This document shows, in pieces, positions 26,262-35,573 of a stretch of DNA of 64,000 nt. The stretch comes from Formosa sediminum (GTDB taxonomy: Bacteria; Bacteroidota; Bacteroidia; Flavobacteriales; Flavobacteriaceae): the NCBI RefSeq assembly GCF_007197735.1, contig NZ_CP041637.1, positions 2,203,001-2,267,000 of the forward strand, written 5' to 3'. Position numbers and translations under genes: made by a program. Below the pieces are notes generated by a model, which worked only from the letters and a program-made list of their open reading frames with translations, made no database searches and was not told the DNA's origin. The first letter of the stretch is position 1, and each line of letters opens with the position of its first letter.

Positions 26262-27852
26262 AGCCACTGGGCTTTTCTTTGTTTAGTTCAAAATATTTTT
26301 CTAATGTATTAAATGTATATATTGATTTAACGAATATTTCTTCCAAAACTTTGGTGTAATTATCACTTTCAATTCCGAAATATTTAAGTGCTTTTTTACA
26401 GTCTTTATTCGATTCACTAAATGTATGAGCAATTAGTCCAGACCTCAAATTTTGAAGATTCCTTAAAAACTCAAACATATCAGGTATGTTCATTCCTTTT
26501 GATTCTAAAAACTTTTCAAATTTTCCAATTCCTCTAATTTTTGAATCTAAACTTAAACCTTTTGCTAATTCTTTTTCGTTTAATCTGTCAATAGTCAATT
26601 TTACTATAGTCAAGGTTTGCTCACAAAACGATTTGACATTATTAGATGTTATTTTATGCAAAGCAGTAAATAAATGTTCATCTGTTTTGGATAATGGTTT
26701 GTATAAATTCCAACCAAACTTTTTTTCCCAATTTTTATTAAAGCTTTTGTATTTTGATTTGAAAAATAAGTCAACAGTTTCAGGCTGTTCTGCCCATTGA
26801 CCTTCTATCATTGTTTTATAATAAGTTCGACTAATATTCATTCCATCTTTTGGCGGAATATTGTATTGTTTCCAATGAAGTTGTTCCATTTCTGGAAGTA
26901 TTCTTAAATTAGTAAGAAATACAGGAATATATTCATCTACATTATTATCTATTTTTAATCTGAAAAATTTCGAGCCAACGCTAAAACCGTCAACTTGATA
27001 TTTATTGGGCTCATTATAATATTTATTTAAAACCTCTTTTTTGAAATAAGTGACTTTAAAATGGTTTCCATCTGTTTCTCCACAATCTTCATAAATCAAT
27101 TCTCCTTCATCATCGATTCCAATTATGAAACTCTCATTTTTTGATTTTCCAATGTCAAAATGTGATTTTTTTATTTTATTTGGTTTAATGAAAACTTTGC
27201 CCATTACCCAACTTTGAGTTTTATCGGATACGTTTCTAATTAGATGATTGTAAATAAAGTCGTTTTCTTTAATTAGTTCGTCTTTGTGCTTTATATTCCA
27301 ATCTGAAGGTATTTTCTTGAGTAATCTCATAAAATCATAGGAAACCACGAAATTCATATCTCGCATAGTAATATATTCCCTTAAATACTTGATTTTAACT
27401 CTAATCAATTTTGGTTCGATTATTATGACTTCGTCTAATTCTCCGTAATCACTTACGTAATAAAATGTGCGATTTTGTTTGTCGTTCCCTTTTTCATAAA
27501 GTCGAAAATATAAAACAAATTCTTCTGCAACATCTATATATTTTATTGATGTTTCTTGTAATGAAAAGCTCTTATAGAACAAAAAAGGTTCCAATCCTTC
27601 TTTGTCATTAGATTTATATGTGTTGTCTCCATAAACAGATGGTTTTCCTTCGCTTCCCAAAGAAAGTGGCCAGTTATAATCTTTACTATATTTTTCAACC
27701 TTATCGTTTGCTATTAGACAGCAATATATTCCAGCTGTATCGTCAAAATCTTTTGAGTCGTCTTCGTAAATTTTTAACCAACCATTTTTGATTAGAAATT
27801 TGGATTCAATTTCCTTTTTTTTGTCCTCTAAAAGGAAATAGTCTTTTTCCAT
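26260..27852 (-). CDS. Cassette 15: ApeA-like HEPN protein, probable anti-phage factor
   Basis: 530 residues. A long N-terminal beta-rich domain (GIYCCLIANDKVEKYS; FYKSFSLQETSIKYI) resembles the ApeA N-terminal domain. A helical C-terminal HEPN domain carries R470 and H476 in NLRSGLIAH, the HEPN ribonuclease signature (Arg-x4-6-His). ApeA-type HEPN proteins are single-gene abortive defences that cut tRNA or other RNA; activity here is inferred. The TAA stop lies in the core box of site 15 (GGCTAAC). Confidence 0.65.
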   Translation of the reverse strand: MEKDYFLLEDKKKEIESKFLIKNGWLKIYEDDSKDFDDTAGIYCCLIANDKVEKYSKDYNWPLSLGSEGKPSVYGDNTYKSNDKEGLEPFLFYKSFSLQETSIKYIDVAEEFVLYFRLYEKGNDKQNRTFYYVSDYGELDEVIIIEPKLIRVKIKYLREYITMRDMNFVVSYDFMRLLKKIPSDWNIKHKDELIKENDFIYNHLIRNVSDKTQSWVMGKVFIKPNKIKKSHFDIGKSKNESFIIGIDDEGELIYEDCGETDGNHFKVTYFKKEVLNKYYNEPNKYQVDGFSVGSKFFRLKIDNNVDEYIPVFLTNLRILPEMEQLHWKQYNIPPKDGMNISRTYYKTMIEGQWAEQPETVDLFFKSKYKSFNKNWEKKFGWNLYKPLSKTDEHLFTALHKITSNNVKSFCEQTLTIVKLTIDRLNEKELAKGLSLDSKIRGIGKFEKFLESKGMNIPDMFEFLRNLQNLRSGLIAHTFSESNKDCKKALKYFGIESDNYTKVLEEIFVKSIYTFNTLEKYFELNKEKPSG

Positions 27853-27889
27853 TTTTTTATTCGTTCAGATTGGTTTTCGCCTTGTGGCT

Positions 27890-28015
27890 AACGGTTCTCG
27901 TATAACCGTCAGTTACGGGATTAAAGTTAATGTTTTTCGGTTTAGCACTGACGTTAGCAATTGGGAGTGGATTCGGACGTAGTCGAATCCGCCGTAATTG
28001 CGGTTATACATTGTT
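27890..28015 (-). repeat. attC-like site 16
   Basis: 126 bp; ends GTTGGCAAC / GTTGCCAAC; inner type as site 9 (stem GGATTCG/CGAATCC). Confidence 0.85.
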
Positions 28016-28504
28016 GGCAACTGGCTTTTTTTCCATTTCTATTGTTTCCCAATTTTCATTTCCGACTTTTACAAGTTTTTTTGGTTTATCAGTTTTTGAA
28101 AATCCAACTTTCTCATAACATTTAATTGCTCCAATATTCCAAGAGTATACATTTAGAATAATTCTTTCTTTTTTTAAATTGCTAAATCCATATTCAGTCA
28201 GTTTATTAATCAATTCCGTTCCGACTCCTTTACCACGCATTGATTTTTCTCCGATTAAAATCCGAGCTAATTTCGCAACATTTTCCTCAGGTATGCTAAT
28301 TTCTGCAATTCCGATAGTTTCATTATTTTCATTTTCTATTTTAAACACAGTACGTTTTGATTCAGATAAATACAATTCGACTTGTTTTTGGTCAATTGGA
28401 AAACTAAAAATCTGTCCAGCAAATTGGATTAATTCAGATTCACTTGAAATCCACTTTTTGAGATATTTCCAATCTTCTATTTTAAATGATTTTAATTCTA
28501 TCAC
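28004..28504 (-). CDS. Cassette 16: GNAT-family N-acetyltransferase
   Basis: 166 residues from GTG 28504. Motif A region ILIGEKSMRGKGVGTELI with the Arg-x-x-Gly-x-Gly loop; motif B LNVYSWNIGAIKCYEKVGF typical of the family. Substrate unknown. The last residues (ANNV) and the TAA come from attC-like site 16. Only distantly related to the GNAT of cassette 14. Confidence 0.87.
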   Translation of the reverse strand: MIELKSFKIEDWKYLKKWISSESELIQFAGQIFSFPIDQKQVELYLSESKRTVFKIENENNETIGIAEISIPEENVAKLARILIGEKSMRGKGVGTELINKLTEYGFSNLKKERIILNVYSWNIGAIKCYEKVGFSKTDKPKKLVKVGNENWETIEMEKKPVANNV

Positions 28505-28527
28505 GATTGTTGCTTTAGCTTGTTGCC

Positions 28528-28651
28528 AACGTGTTTGTGTATGATTTCGTTGCGTGTTTCAGCAACTAATTTAGCAAATACAAACCGAATAGAAAATCCG
28601 CGAAGATTTTCGTAAGAAAGCTTGAACTAGCAATGAATTATACACGGTGTT
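28528..28651 (-). repeat. attC-like site 17
   Basis: 124 bp; ends GTTGGCATTA / TAATGCCAAC; stem GAAAATC/GATTTTC. Inner sequence close to site 46. Confidence 0.85.
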
Positions 28652-28655
28652 GGCA

Positions 28656-29510
28656 TTAGTTATTTTTCCGCTTTTTGTTCAGTTTTTCAAATTCAAAATA
28701 GGACTTCAATTCTTGAATCAGAAGCTTATTCATTTTCAATATTTCGTCTATACTTAATTCGTTTTCTCGTAAATATTCCAAATCTTCTAAAATCCACTTT
28801 TGTTTTTTGAGAACTTTTTTATCTACTTCAAGACCTATCCACTTTGAATCTTTTTCTTTTCGTTTAATCGATTTCAAAGAATCAAATTTGTCGTGAAAGC
28901 TTGTTATTGAGAAATAATGCTCGATTAAAAGATATAATCCATTTAGTTTATGATGTTCAGATTTGGATAGCTTGTCTCCAAATTCTAAAGTCTTTTCATC
29001 AAGATTTTTGATGTCAATTGTATTCAATGAATATTGTATGCGTTTCACTGTAAAAAGCAAATTCTGTAAATTAAAAATTATTCCAAAAGCGAATAGTGGG
29101 TGAATAGTATTTTTATTTTCCTTAAAATCTTTTTCGAATTTGTAAATCAATTTATCGAAAGTCAGAAGTTCATCGTCCATTTTTTCCGCTGACCTTGGCT
29201 GTTTATACTCTAATTTGTCATAAGTCAGTAAATTCCATACAATTCCGAGTTTCTTTTTTACGTAAAGATGAAATCCGAATTTTGATTTTCGTTCCTCGTA
29301 CTTTTTTTGAGCAAATGGAATAATTACAGCAGTAATTAAAGTCAGAACAGCAATAAGTAGAAACCAAACATTCCAATCAATTTTATCAGAATTTTCAATT
29401 AATTCAACTTGAATCGGGTTCGGAACGTTATTAGCTAAAGTATCAGTAACCGCTTTAGGCAATGAGTCAATTACTTTTTGAGTTATTGTGTCGGTTATCT
29501 GTTCGTTCAT
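28656..29510 (-). CDS. Cassette 17: single-TM protein with helical cytosolic domain
   Basis: 284 residues: N-terminal soluble part, one TM helix at about 49-66 (VWFLLIAVLTLITAVIIPF), then a Lys/Glu-rich helical domain (EERKSKFGFHLYVKKK; KSEHHKLNGLYLLIEHYFS). Unknown function. Confidence 0.6.
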   Translation of the reverse strand: MNEQITDTITQKVIDSLPKAVTDTLANNVPNPIQVELIENSDKIDWNVWFLLIAVLTLITAVIIPFAQKKYEERKSKFGFHLYVKKKLGIVWNLLTYDKLEYKQPRSAEKMDDELLTFDKLIYKFEKDFKENKNTIHPLFAFGIIFNLQNLLFTVKRIQYSLNTIDIKNLDEKTLEFGDKLSKSEHHKLNGLYLLIEHYFSITSFHDKFDSLKSIKRKEKDSKWIGLEVDKKVLKKQKWILEDLEYLRENELSIDEILKMNKLLIQELKSYFEFEKLNKKRKNN

Positions 29511-29525
29511 TTTCTAATTAATGCC

Positions 29526-29648
29526 AACGTGTTTGTGTATGATTTGTGGCGTGTTTAAGCACCTAATTTAGCAAATAAACACCGAATAGAAAATCCGTAA
29601 GGATTTTCGTAAGTAGGAAAGAACCAGCCATTAATTATACACGTTGTT
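29526..29648 (-). repeat. attC-like site 18
   Basis: 123 bp; ends GTTGTAAATA / TATTTACAAC; stem GAAAATCC/GGATTTTC with loop GTAA. Confidence 0.85.
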
Positions 29649-29756
29649 GTAAATAGTGCTTTTTTCAGTTTCATTTATTAATTCAGATTTTCAACTTTTA
29701 AAATCAAGATTAAATTTGCTTAAAATCCAAATTCAGTTTTAATTATTTGTTTTTCT

Positions 29757-30107
29757 TTAGTGAGTTAAATTTTCAACTAATATTTTTCCAAGTTTAAAAC
29801 CAAGTAAACCAAAAAACACTCCAAAAAACATCCAATATAATCTGTGTTTTTTATTATATTCAAGATTTATGTTCTCGATTAATTCTTTATTTTCAGAGAG
29901 TTGAATGTTAATTCCATCTTTTGCAAATAATTTAGCTTTAGATTTTAAAGTATAATTTTTAGTATTCATTTCGAATTTATGTTCAATTCCTGTTATGGAA
30001 AATTTATTCGAAATTTTGTTTCCATTTATTAAAACACTCTCAAATCCGAGAACAGAGTTCAAAAATTCTATTTTATTCGTGTCAATATTAAATTCAGCGT
30101 ATTTCAT
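29757..30107 (-). CDS. Cassette 18: small membrane-anchored protein
   Basis: 116 residues: beta-rich first 85 residues (EFNIDTNKIEFLNSVLGFES), then one C-terminal TM (LYWMFFGVFFGLLGFKLGKI). About 108 bp between its stop and site 18 are non-coding. Unknown function. Confidence 0.55.
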   Translation of the reverse strand: MKYAEFNIDTNKIEFLNSVLGFESVLINGNKISNKFSITGIEHKFEMNTKNYTLKSKAKLFAKDGINIQLSENKELIENINLEYNKKHRLYWMFFGVFFGLLGFKLGKILVENLTH

Positions 30108-30136
30108 TCGTTATGAGTTTTTCCAGCATTATTTAC

Positions 30137-30164
30137 AACGTTCCGTATAAGAGTAGTGGCGGTT
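30137..30164 (-). repeat. attC-like site 19, truncated
   Basis: The left outer arm AACGTTCCGTATAAGAGTAG is present, but the hairpin and the right GTT are missing; the next gene stop follows at once. A deletion fused half a site to the 3' end of cassette 19. Confidence 0.6.
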
Positions 30165-31856
30165 TTATGACCACAGTCTTTTCCACCAAGATTGTTGTTT
30201 GTTATTTGCACTAGTATTTAAATTGGCACTATCTCCGCCATTACTTTTATACTTTGTTATGCCCTTTTTTATTTCCTCAATATCCACGGAGATTATCTCT
30301 GAATGCGTTCTAATAATCATTGAGCTTTTGTTTTTAATTAGCTTAACACCCCGAATTTCCGATATTAAGTTTAAACCTGTTTCGTTTTCTATTTCTCCAG
30401 TTGATGAGTAGAGAATTATTTTCTTTCCCTTGGCTAGAGCAATGAAATCATCATTGATAAACACTAAATCACTAAGGTCATGTTCCGATTTAAACTTGGA
30501 TATATCAACTGTCCAGATAGTAGTAACTTCTTCCCCTTGCATTTCACAGAGCGATAACGCTTTTGGAAATGAGACAGCAAATTTGTTTCCTGATGAATTA
30601 AACCCAAAGCCTTCTGATGAATTATTCCATTCAATAAAGAACGTATGTATATAATTCAATTCATTCTCTCCTGAAAGCGTATAAATGCTGTGATATGTTT
30701 CTTGATCATAACAATAAGTAGACACTAGATCTTCATTCTTATTGATTAGTGGAAAAAACACTCCATCATCCATAGAATGTTTTTCAAGTAGCTTAAATTT
30801 CAAGTCCAGAATATAGCTCGTCCATCCATCGCTGGATAAATATATTTTCTTCTTAGGTAGGAATGTAATTTGGTCTAACCTCCCTTCATTGAAATCAATT
30901 GATTCCATCAATTCGAATGTTTTTGAATCAATTTTTAGAAGTTTATTGTCTGTAGTTGGAATGATTATATTATTTGACTCATCAAACGTGAAATTCCGAA
31001 TAGTAGGTAAATCGATACTTATTGCATTAATCGCTATAAATTGATTTTTTTGATGTTTGTACCTTATAACCGTTGATGATTTAGTTAAAGCGATTATTTC
31101 ATCATCTTCAATTGGGTGTTCAGAGAGAAAATATATTTGCTCAAATGATAGTGATTCTGGTTTTTGAATTTTTGTTATTTGATGCGAAGTTAGTTCTGGA
31201 TAATTTGTCTGTAGGTGTTCAATGATTTTTTTTCTAGCCCCTTGTTGAGCTAAAACATATGGAGTACGACTACTGCTATCTTTATGCCATTTTGCTCCGT
31301 TTTTAAAGGCATGTTCAAAAACTTCCACATTATCAGACCATGCTTTACTGTGTAGTATTGAACTGTTGTTTTTATCTTTTAGAGATATATCGGTATTATG
31401 TTTCAGGTAAATATCAAGCGTTTTTATAGAATGGCAATTCAAAAATTGGGGTTCTTCTATGTTTATCTTGGCACCTCTTGTCAATAGTTCATCAATAATC
31501 TCTGTTCTATCATCTCTTGTAGCCATATCCAATTCTCTGTCATTCATTGTAGCTCCAGAATCCAAGAGTAGAATTGCAATCTCAAGTGTTTTAGCCCAGC
31601 ACAAAGGAGTAGCATAAACACCGCTTCTTTCAGCGTTGATCTTAGCACCGTTTTCAATTAGATATTTTGTTATCTCAAAATTGCCACATTCAGCAGCTTT
31701 GTGAAGAGGGGTATGATCCATCCATCCCTTTAAATTTATTTCTTCAGGGTGATTGTCCAGATGTTTGATAGCATCCGAGTTTTGATGATTCTTGATAAGT
31801 TCAAAAATCTCAGGAGTTTTAGTATGGTCAGTTTGATAAATGTTTTCTTTCACCAT
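30165..31856 (-). CDS. Cassette 19: ankyrin-repeat protein with beta-propeller-like C-terminus
   Basis: 563 residues from ATG 31856. Ankyrin repeats at about 30-210 (DHTPLHKAAECGNFEITKYL and degenerate repeats with NGAKIN, SGATMN, RGAKIN). The C-terminal 330 residues are repeated beta blades without classic WD motifs (TFDESNNIIIPTTDNKLLKI). Probably a protein-binding scaffold. Its right boundary is GGGCATAAC; the matching GTTATGCCC and the rest of its own site are lost. Confidence 0.7.
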   Translation of the reverse strand: MVKENIYQTDHTKTPEIFELIKNHQNSDAIKHLDNHPEEINLKGWMDHTPLHKAAECGNFEITKYLIENGAKINAERSGVYATPLCWAKTLEIAILLLDSGATMNDRELDMATRDDRTEIIDELLTRGAKINIEEPQFLNCHSIKTLDIYLKHNTDISLKDKNNSSILHSKAWSDNVEVFEHAFKNGAKWHKDSSSRTPYVLAQQGARKKIIEHLQTNYPELTSHQITKIQKPESLSFEQIYFLSEHPIEDDEIIALTKSSTVIRYKHQKNQFIAINAISIDLPTIRNFTFDESNNIIIPTTDNKLLKIDSKTFELMESIDFNEGRLDQITFLPKKKIYLSSDGWTSYILDLKFKLLEKHSMDDGVFFPLINKNEDLVSTYCYDQETYHSIYTLSGENELNYIHTFFIEWNNSSEGFGFNSSGNKFAVSFPKALSLCEMQGEEVTTIWTVDISKFKSEHDLSDLVFINDDFIALAKGKKIILYSSTGEIENETGLNLISEIRGVKLIKNKSSMIIRTHSEIISVDIEEIKKGITKYKSNGGDSANLNTSANNKQQSWWKRLWS

Positions 31857-31873
31857 TCTCTTCAATTGGGCAT

Positions 31874-31999
31874 AACGTGTTTGTATATGATTTGTTGCGT
31901 GATTTAAGCACCTAATTTAGTAAATAATTACCGACCAAGAAAGTCCGTGAGGACTTTCGTAAGTAGGCGAGAAGCCAGCAATAAATTATATACGGTGTT
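31874..31999 (-). repeat. attC-like site 20
   Basis: 126 bp; ends GTTGTGCGTA / TACGCACAAC (same as cassettes 29 and 40); stem GAAAGTCC/GGACTTTC. Confidence 0.85.
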
Positions 32000-32513
32000 G
32001 TGCGTAGGCTTTTATCATTTCGTCCATTTTCTCTTTTGGATATTTCCAGTTCAACATTTTATTAGGTGAACTATTCAGTTTATTGTTTAAATCTCTAAAT
32101 GGCATATTATCATAAGTTCCATAGTCTTTTTTCCAATCGTCCATTTGAAATAAACAGTTATTCAAAGAGCCACTCGTACTTCGGTCATTATTTGTTTCGC
32201 ACAAATTAATTTCGCCAATTATTTTATCGACCAATGTGTAATCTGTTTTAATTCCATCATTATTCAACTGAAAATACAGAGTTTTCTTAAAAATAGTGGA
32301 TATATTTTTCAAATCAGATTTTTTTACATTTGGTATAATCACAAGATATTTCGTTAACTTATTTATGATTAACCAGCATTTTTTATTACTCACATAAAAT
32401 AGAGTAGCAGTCCAATTACCTAAAAATTCATTTTCTATACTAACCTCACTAGAAATGAATTCATTAGTTGTTTTTTCAAGTTTTCTAGTTGTAAAAATGT
32501 TTGTCTTAATCAT
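31986..32513 (-). CDS. Cassette 20: DUF6933-like protein
   Basis: 175 residues, soluble: IFTTRKLEKTTNEF, then LGNWTATLFYVSNKKCWLII, a pattern seen in DUF6933 proteins (family name from memory). The last residues (QHRI) and the TAA lie in attC-like site 20. Upstream, 245 bp of the cassette are non-coding; its last 40 bp are shared with cassettes 29 and 40, so these cassettes have a common leader. Confidence 0.6.
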   Translation of the reverse strand: MIKTNIFTTRKLEKTTNEFISSEVSIENEFLGNWTATLFYVSNKKCWLIINKLTKYLVIIPNVKKSDLKNISTIFKKTLYFQLNNDGIKTDYTLVDKIIGEINLCETNNDRSTSGSLNNCLFQMDDWKKDYGTYDNMPFRDLNNKLNSSPNKMLNWKYPKEKMDEMIKAYAQHRI

Positions 32514-32758
32514 TAAATTTTCTCTAAGATAGATTTTTGCATTATAGACAAAAGTCTAGCGTTTTTTTCGTTTAGTGAATTTATTAATTTTTACTTTAAA
32601 ATCTAAAAAAATCGTTTCAATTTAAATTCCAGCGTAACGTTCCGCAAGAGTAAATAATTCGTGTGTAACGTTATTCAGTTTCTGATTAGTTATTTGTTTA
32701 TAAATGTCGAAAGGATTAAATTTTAGCTTGATTTTTGTTGGTCTGTCAGCTTACGCAC

Positions 32759-32882
32759 AACGTGTTTGTATATGGTTTGTTGCGTTGTTTAAGCACTAAA
32801 TTTAGCAAATTAAAACCGAATAGAAAATCCGCGAGGATTTTCGTAAGTAGGCTAGAACTAGCAATAAATTATATACGGTGTT
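32759..32882 (-). repeat. attC-like site 21
   Basis: 124 bp; ends GTTGTACACC / GGTGTACAAC; stem GAAAATCC/GGATTTTC. Confidence 0.85.
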
Positions 32883-32893
32883 GTACACCGTTG

Positions 32894-33388
32894 TTATATT
32901 ATTATTAAACTTATTGGTAAATCATTTTTCAATTCCTCAAGTTTCATTTCGTTCCACCATTCTCTCGGGATTTTTGAGCCATCTAATTCAAAACCAACTT
33001 CAATCTCTTTAACCAAAATAAACACAGCGCCTTCAGCTGTTGACATATCGTCAATAGTATATTTGTTTTTCAAGTCAGCAAGAGTATTGCCCACACCAAT
33101 TCCTAATTCGGTTTTGAACTTCTGTCCGTATAGCCAAATCCTCCACACTTTTTCTCCTTTCTCGTCTGGTTCCACCGCATAAATCAATTTAGAGTTTTCG
33201 TAAACATTAAAAATGTCATAGTCGTCTCCTTCAAGGCTTATCGTCTCTTTCTTTATATTATATTCCTTGTTTTTAGATTCTAAAAAATCAGAAATTTCCA
33301 TTCCGATTTTCACATTGTCAACGGAATCATTTTCAATGAATTCATAATTGACGAATAGTAATAATATAATTAAGTTCAATATTTTCAT
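32894..33388 (-). CDS. Cassette 21: exported protein of unknown function
   Basis: 164 residues from ATG 33388 (the open frame runs upstream through a TTG). Hydrophobic start MKILNLIILLLFVNYEF, then acidic beta-rich sequence with GIGVGNTLADLKNKYTIDD, a pattern shared by small periplasmic proteins. Signal cleavage not obvious. No family assigned. Confidence 0.55.
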   Translation of the reverse strand: MKILNLIILLLFVNYEFIENDSVDNVKIGMEISDFLESKNKEYNIKKETISLEGDDYDIFNVYENSKLIYAVEPDEKGEKVWRIWLYGQKFKTELGIGVGNTLADLKNKYTIDDMSTAEGAVFILVKEIEVGFELDGSKIPREWWNEMKLEELKNDLPISLIII

Positions 33389-33410
33389 TTTGTCTCCGTA
33401 AATGGTGTAC

Positions 33411-33535
33411 AACGGTTTTGTATAAGATTAGTTGCGTGGTTTAAGCACCTAATGTAGCAAAATACAAACCGAATAGAAAATCCGCGAGGATTTTCATAAG
33501 TAGGCTTGCACTAGCAATTAATTTTATACGGTGTT
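33411..33535 (-). repeat. attC-like site 22
   Basis: 125 bp; identical to sites 3 and 23, the site of the 55-residue-protein cassette. Confidence 0.88.
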
Positions 33536-33667
33536 GGCATTTCGTTGTTTTTTTATTTAGGTTTCTGTTTACTCGACTTAATTCAATTTTATGTTTTTCT
33601 TGCGTTTGAGTAAATTCGGTCAGATATTTATTCCGCAAACTTTTTCAATTCCAGTTCCTTAAATATT

Positions 33668-33841
33668 CTAAACGTCAGAATGAGATTTTTTTTTAGATTT
33701 AATTTGTCCTGTTATTAACAATGCAATTCCTCCTCCGACTAAAAATCCAGTAAGAAAATCAGTTCCATCATTTTCAAATGAAAACTGCAAAATAATTCCG
33801 ATTATTAACATTATTAAACCAATTATTCTTATTCTATTCAT
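33668..33841 (-). CDS. Cassette 22: small membrane protein (copy 2, 57 residues)
   Basis: Same protein as in cassette 3 up to KSKKK; a nine-A run instead of ten changes the end to SHSDV. Two TM helices. The cassette is a nearly exact duplicate of cassettes 3 and 23, including the decayed upstream ORF. Confidence 0.6.
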   Translation of the reverse strand: MNRIRIIGLIMLIIGIILQFSFENDGTDFLTGFLVGGGIALLITGQIKSKKKSHSDV

Positions 33842-34087
33842 AATATATTTTTTTATTCAGTTTCAGATTCCGCAAACGAGCTAAAAGTCAAACATCTTTT
33901 TTTTAATCACTCTTTTTATACAGCTTTAAATTCTCATTTACTTTTTATTAAAATAGTGTTTTTCTAATTTCTCAATGCCTTGTAATTCAGCCAAATTTGA
34001 GTCATTCGTATATTTTTCAATTATCTATTTTATGTCTTTTAAATTACTCATAATTGTAATTTTTAACGGTTCTGCTCAATGAATGCC

Positions 34088-34212
34088 AACGGTTTTGTAT
34101 AAGATTAGTTGCGTGGTTTAAGCACCTAATGTAGCAAAATACAAACCGAATAGAAAATCCGCGAGGATTTTCATAAGTAGGCTTGCACTAGCAATTAATT
34201 TTATACGGTGTT
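34088..34212 (-). repeat. attC-like site 23
   Basis: 125 bp; identical to site 22. Cassettes 22 and 23 stand in tandem. Confidence 0.88.
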
Positions 34213-34351
34213 GGCATTTCGTTGTTTTTTTATTTAGGTTTCTGTTTACTCGACTTAATTCAATTTTATGTTTTTCTTGCGTTTGAGTAAATTCGGTCAG
34301 ATATTTATTCCGCAAACTTTTTCAATTCCAGTTCCTTAAATATTCTAAACG

Positions 34352-34519
34352 TCAGAATGAGATTTTTTTTTTAGATTTAATTTGTCCTGTTATTAACAAT
34401 GCAATTCCTCCTCCGACTAAAAATCCAGTAAGAAAATCAGTTCCATCATTTTCAAATGAAAACTGCAAAATAATTCCGATTATTAACATTATTAAACCAA
34501 TTATTCTTATTCTATTCAT
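34352..34519 (-). CDS. Cassette 23: small membrane protein (copy 3, 55 residues)
   Basis: Same sequence and ten-A ending (KSKKKISF) as cassette 3. Tandem neighbour of cassette 22. Confidence 0.6.
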   Translation of the reverse strand: MNRIRIIGLIMLIIGIILQFSFENDGTDFLTGFLVGGGIALLITGQIKSKKKISF

Positions 34520-34765
34520 AATATATTTTTTTATTCAGTTTCAGATTCCGCAAACGAGCTAAAAGTCAAACATCTTTTTTTTAATCACTCTTTTTATACA
34601 GCTTTAAATTCTCATTTACTTTTTATTAAAATAGTGTTTTTCTAATTTCTCAATGCCTTGTAATTCAGCCAAATTTGAGTCATTCGTATATTTTTCAATT
34701 ATCTATTTTATGTCTTTTAAATTACTCATAATTGTAATTTTTAACGGTTCTGCTCAATGAATGCC

Positions 34766-34890
34766 AACGGTCTCGGCTATGAGTAGTTGCGTGGTTTGGT
34801 ACTTAACTTTGCAAGTACACACCAAACTGAAAATCCGCGAGGATTTTCAGAAGAAGGCGAGAACAAGCAATTACTTATAGCCATTGTTGT
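34766..34890 (-). repeat. attC-like site 24
   Basis: 125 bp; ends GTTGTAAAAC / GTTTTACAAC; outer arms GGCTATGA / ATAGCC; stem GAAAATCC/GGATTTTC. Similar to sites 14 and 44. Confidence 0.85.
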
Positions 34891-34979
34891 AAAACGTTTT
34901 TATTCATTCTCAAATACTCCACGAGCTGTTAAATATCCGTTTTTCTGTTCGGTAAATAGTTTTTCAACACTTTCTCCTT

Positions 34980-35429
34980 TCAGACCTTTCCATTTTTGTC
35001 CTTTTTTATTGGGTCAAATATGTATTTCTGGTGATAGTATTTTTTATCTTCCTCACTATAGGATAAATATAGTATAGCGTTTTCGTAATTTTCAAATGCA
35101 GGTCTACCATAATGGTCATAAGCTTCGAACTCGACCGTGTCAGTTTCTAATTTGTTATATACATTTCTGAGAACTTTATATTTACATTTAAATCCGTTGT
35201 CCATTACCCAATTTTTAAAAATCAGAGTGTCTCCTGTAATAGAGTCAATTTCTATTCGTTCATTATTTTCATTTGGGTCAAATTCAATTACAGATAATTT
35301 TTCTCCGATAAATGCATAAAGATTTACAGAGTCATTCGTCATTTTGAATTCAGATTCTGACCCAATTTTAGTCGACTTACAACTAATCAATATCATTAAA
35401 ATCCCTAAAGTTTGAAGGATGCGATTCAT
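34980..35429 (-). CDS. Cassette 24: lipoprotein, probably frameshifted at the 3' end
   Basis: 149 residues from ATG 35429 (MNRILQTLGILMILISC, SPII signal). Near the end (DPIKKDKNGKV) the frame stops at 34980, but a neighbouring frame continues about 35 codons (KGLKGESVEKLFTEQ ... VFENE) to a TAA at about 34901, close to site 24 as is normal for cassettes. An A-run indel is the likely cause. Function unknown. Confidence 0.6.
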   Translation of the reverse strand: MNRILQTLGILMILISCKSTKIGSESEFKMTNDSVNLYAFIGEKLSVIEFDPNENNERIEIDSITGDTLIFKNWVMDNGFKCKYKVLRNVYNKLETDTVEFEAYDHYGRPAFENYENAILYLSYSEEDKKYYHQKYIFDPIKKDKNGKV

Positions 35430-35447
35430 TTCGTTCAAATGTTTTAC

Positions 35448-35573
35448 AACGTGTTTGTGTAAGGAACGTTGCGATTTTGTACGCGAGGATTTTCCGCAGG
35501 AAAATCAGCAGTAAGCAAAATTGCAAGAACCAAACGATTGAACTAAAGTAAGCAATGTTTTTTACACGGTGTT
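35448..35573 (-). repeat. attC-like site 25 (of non-coding cassette 25)
   Basis: 126 bp, same as site 5. Stem GATTTTCC/GGAAAATC. Confidence 0.88.

Noticed and set aside
16447-34315. Three identical 65-residue minus-strand ORFs (16447-16644, 33441-33638, 34118-34315)
   Set aside because: They run across the attC-like site and the start of the cassette with no homology or start signal; identity only reflects that the cassette is triplicated.
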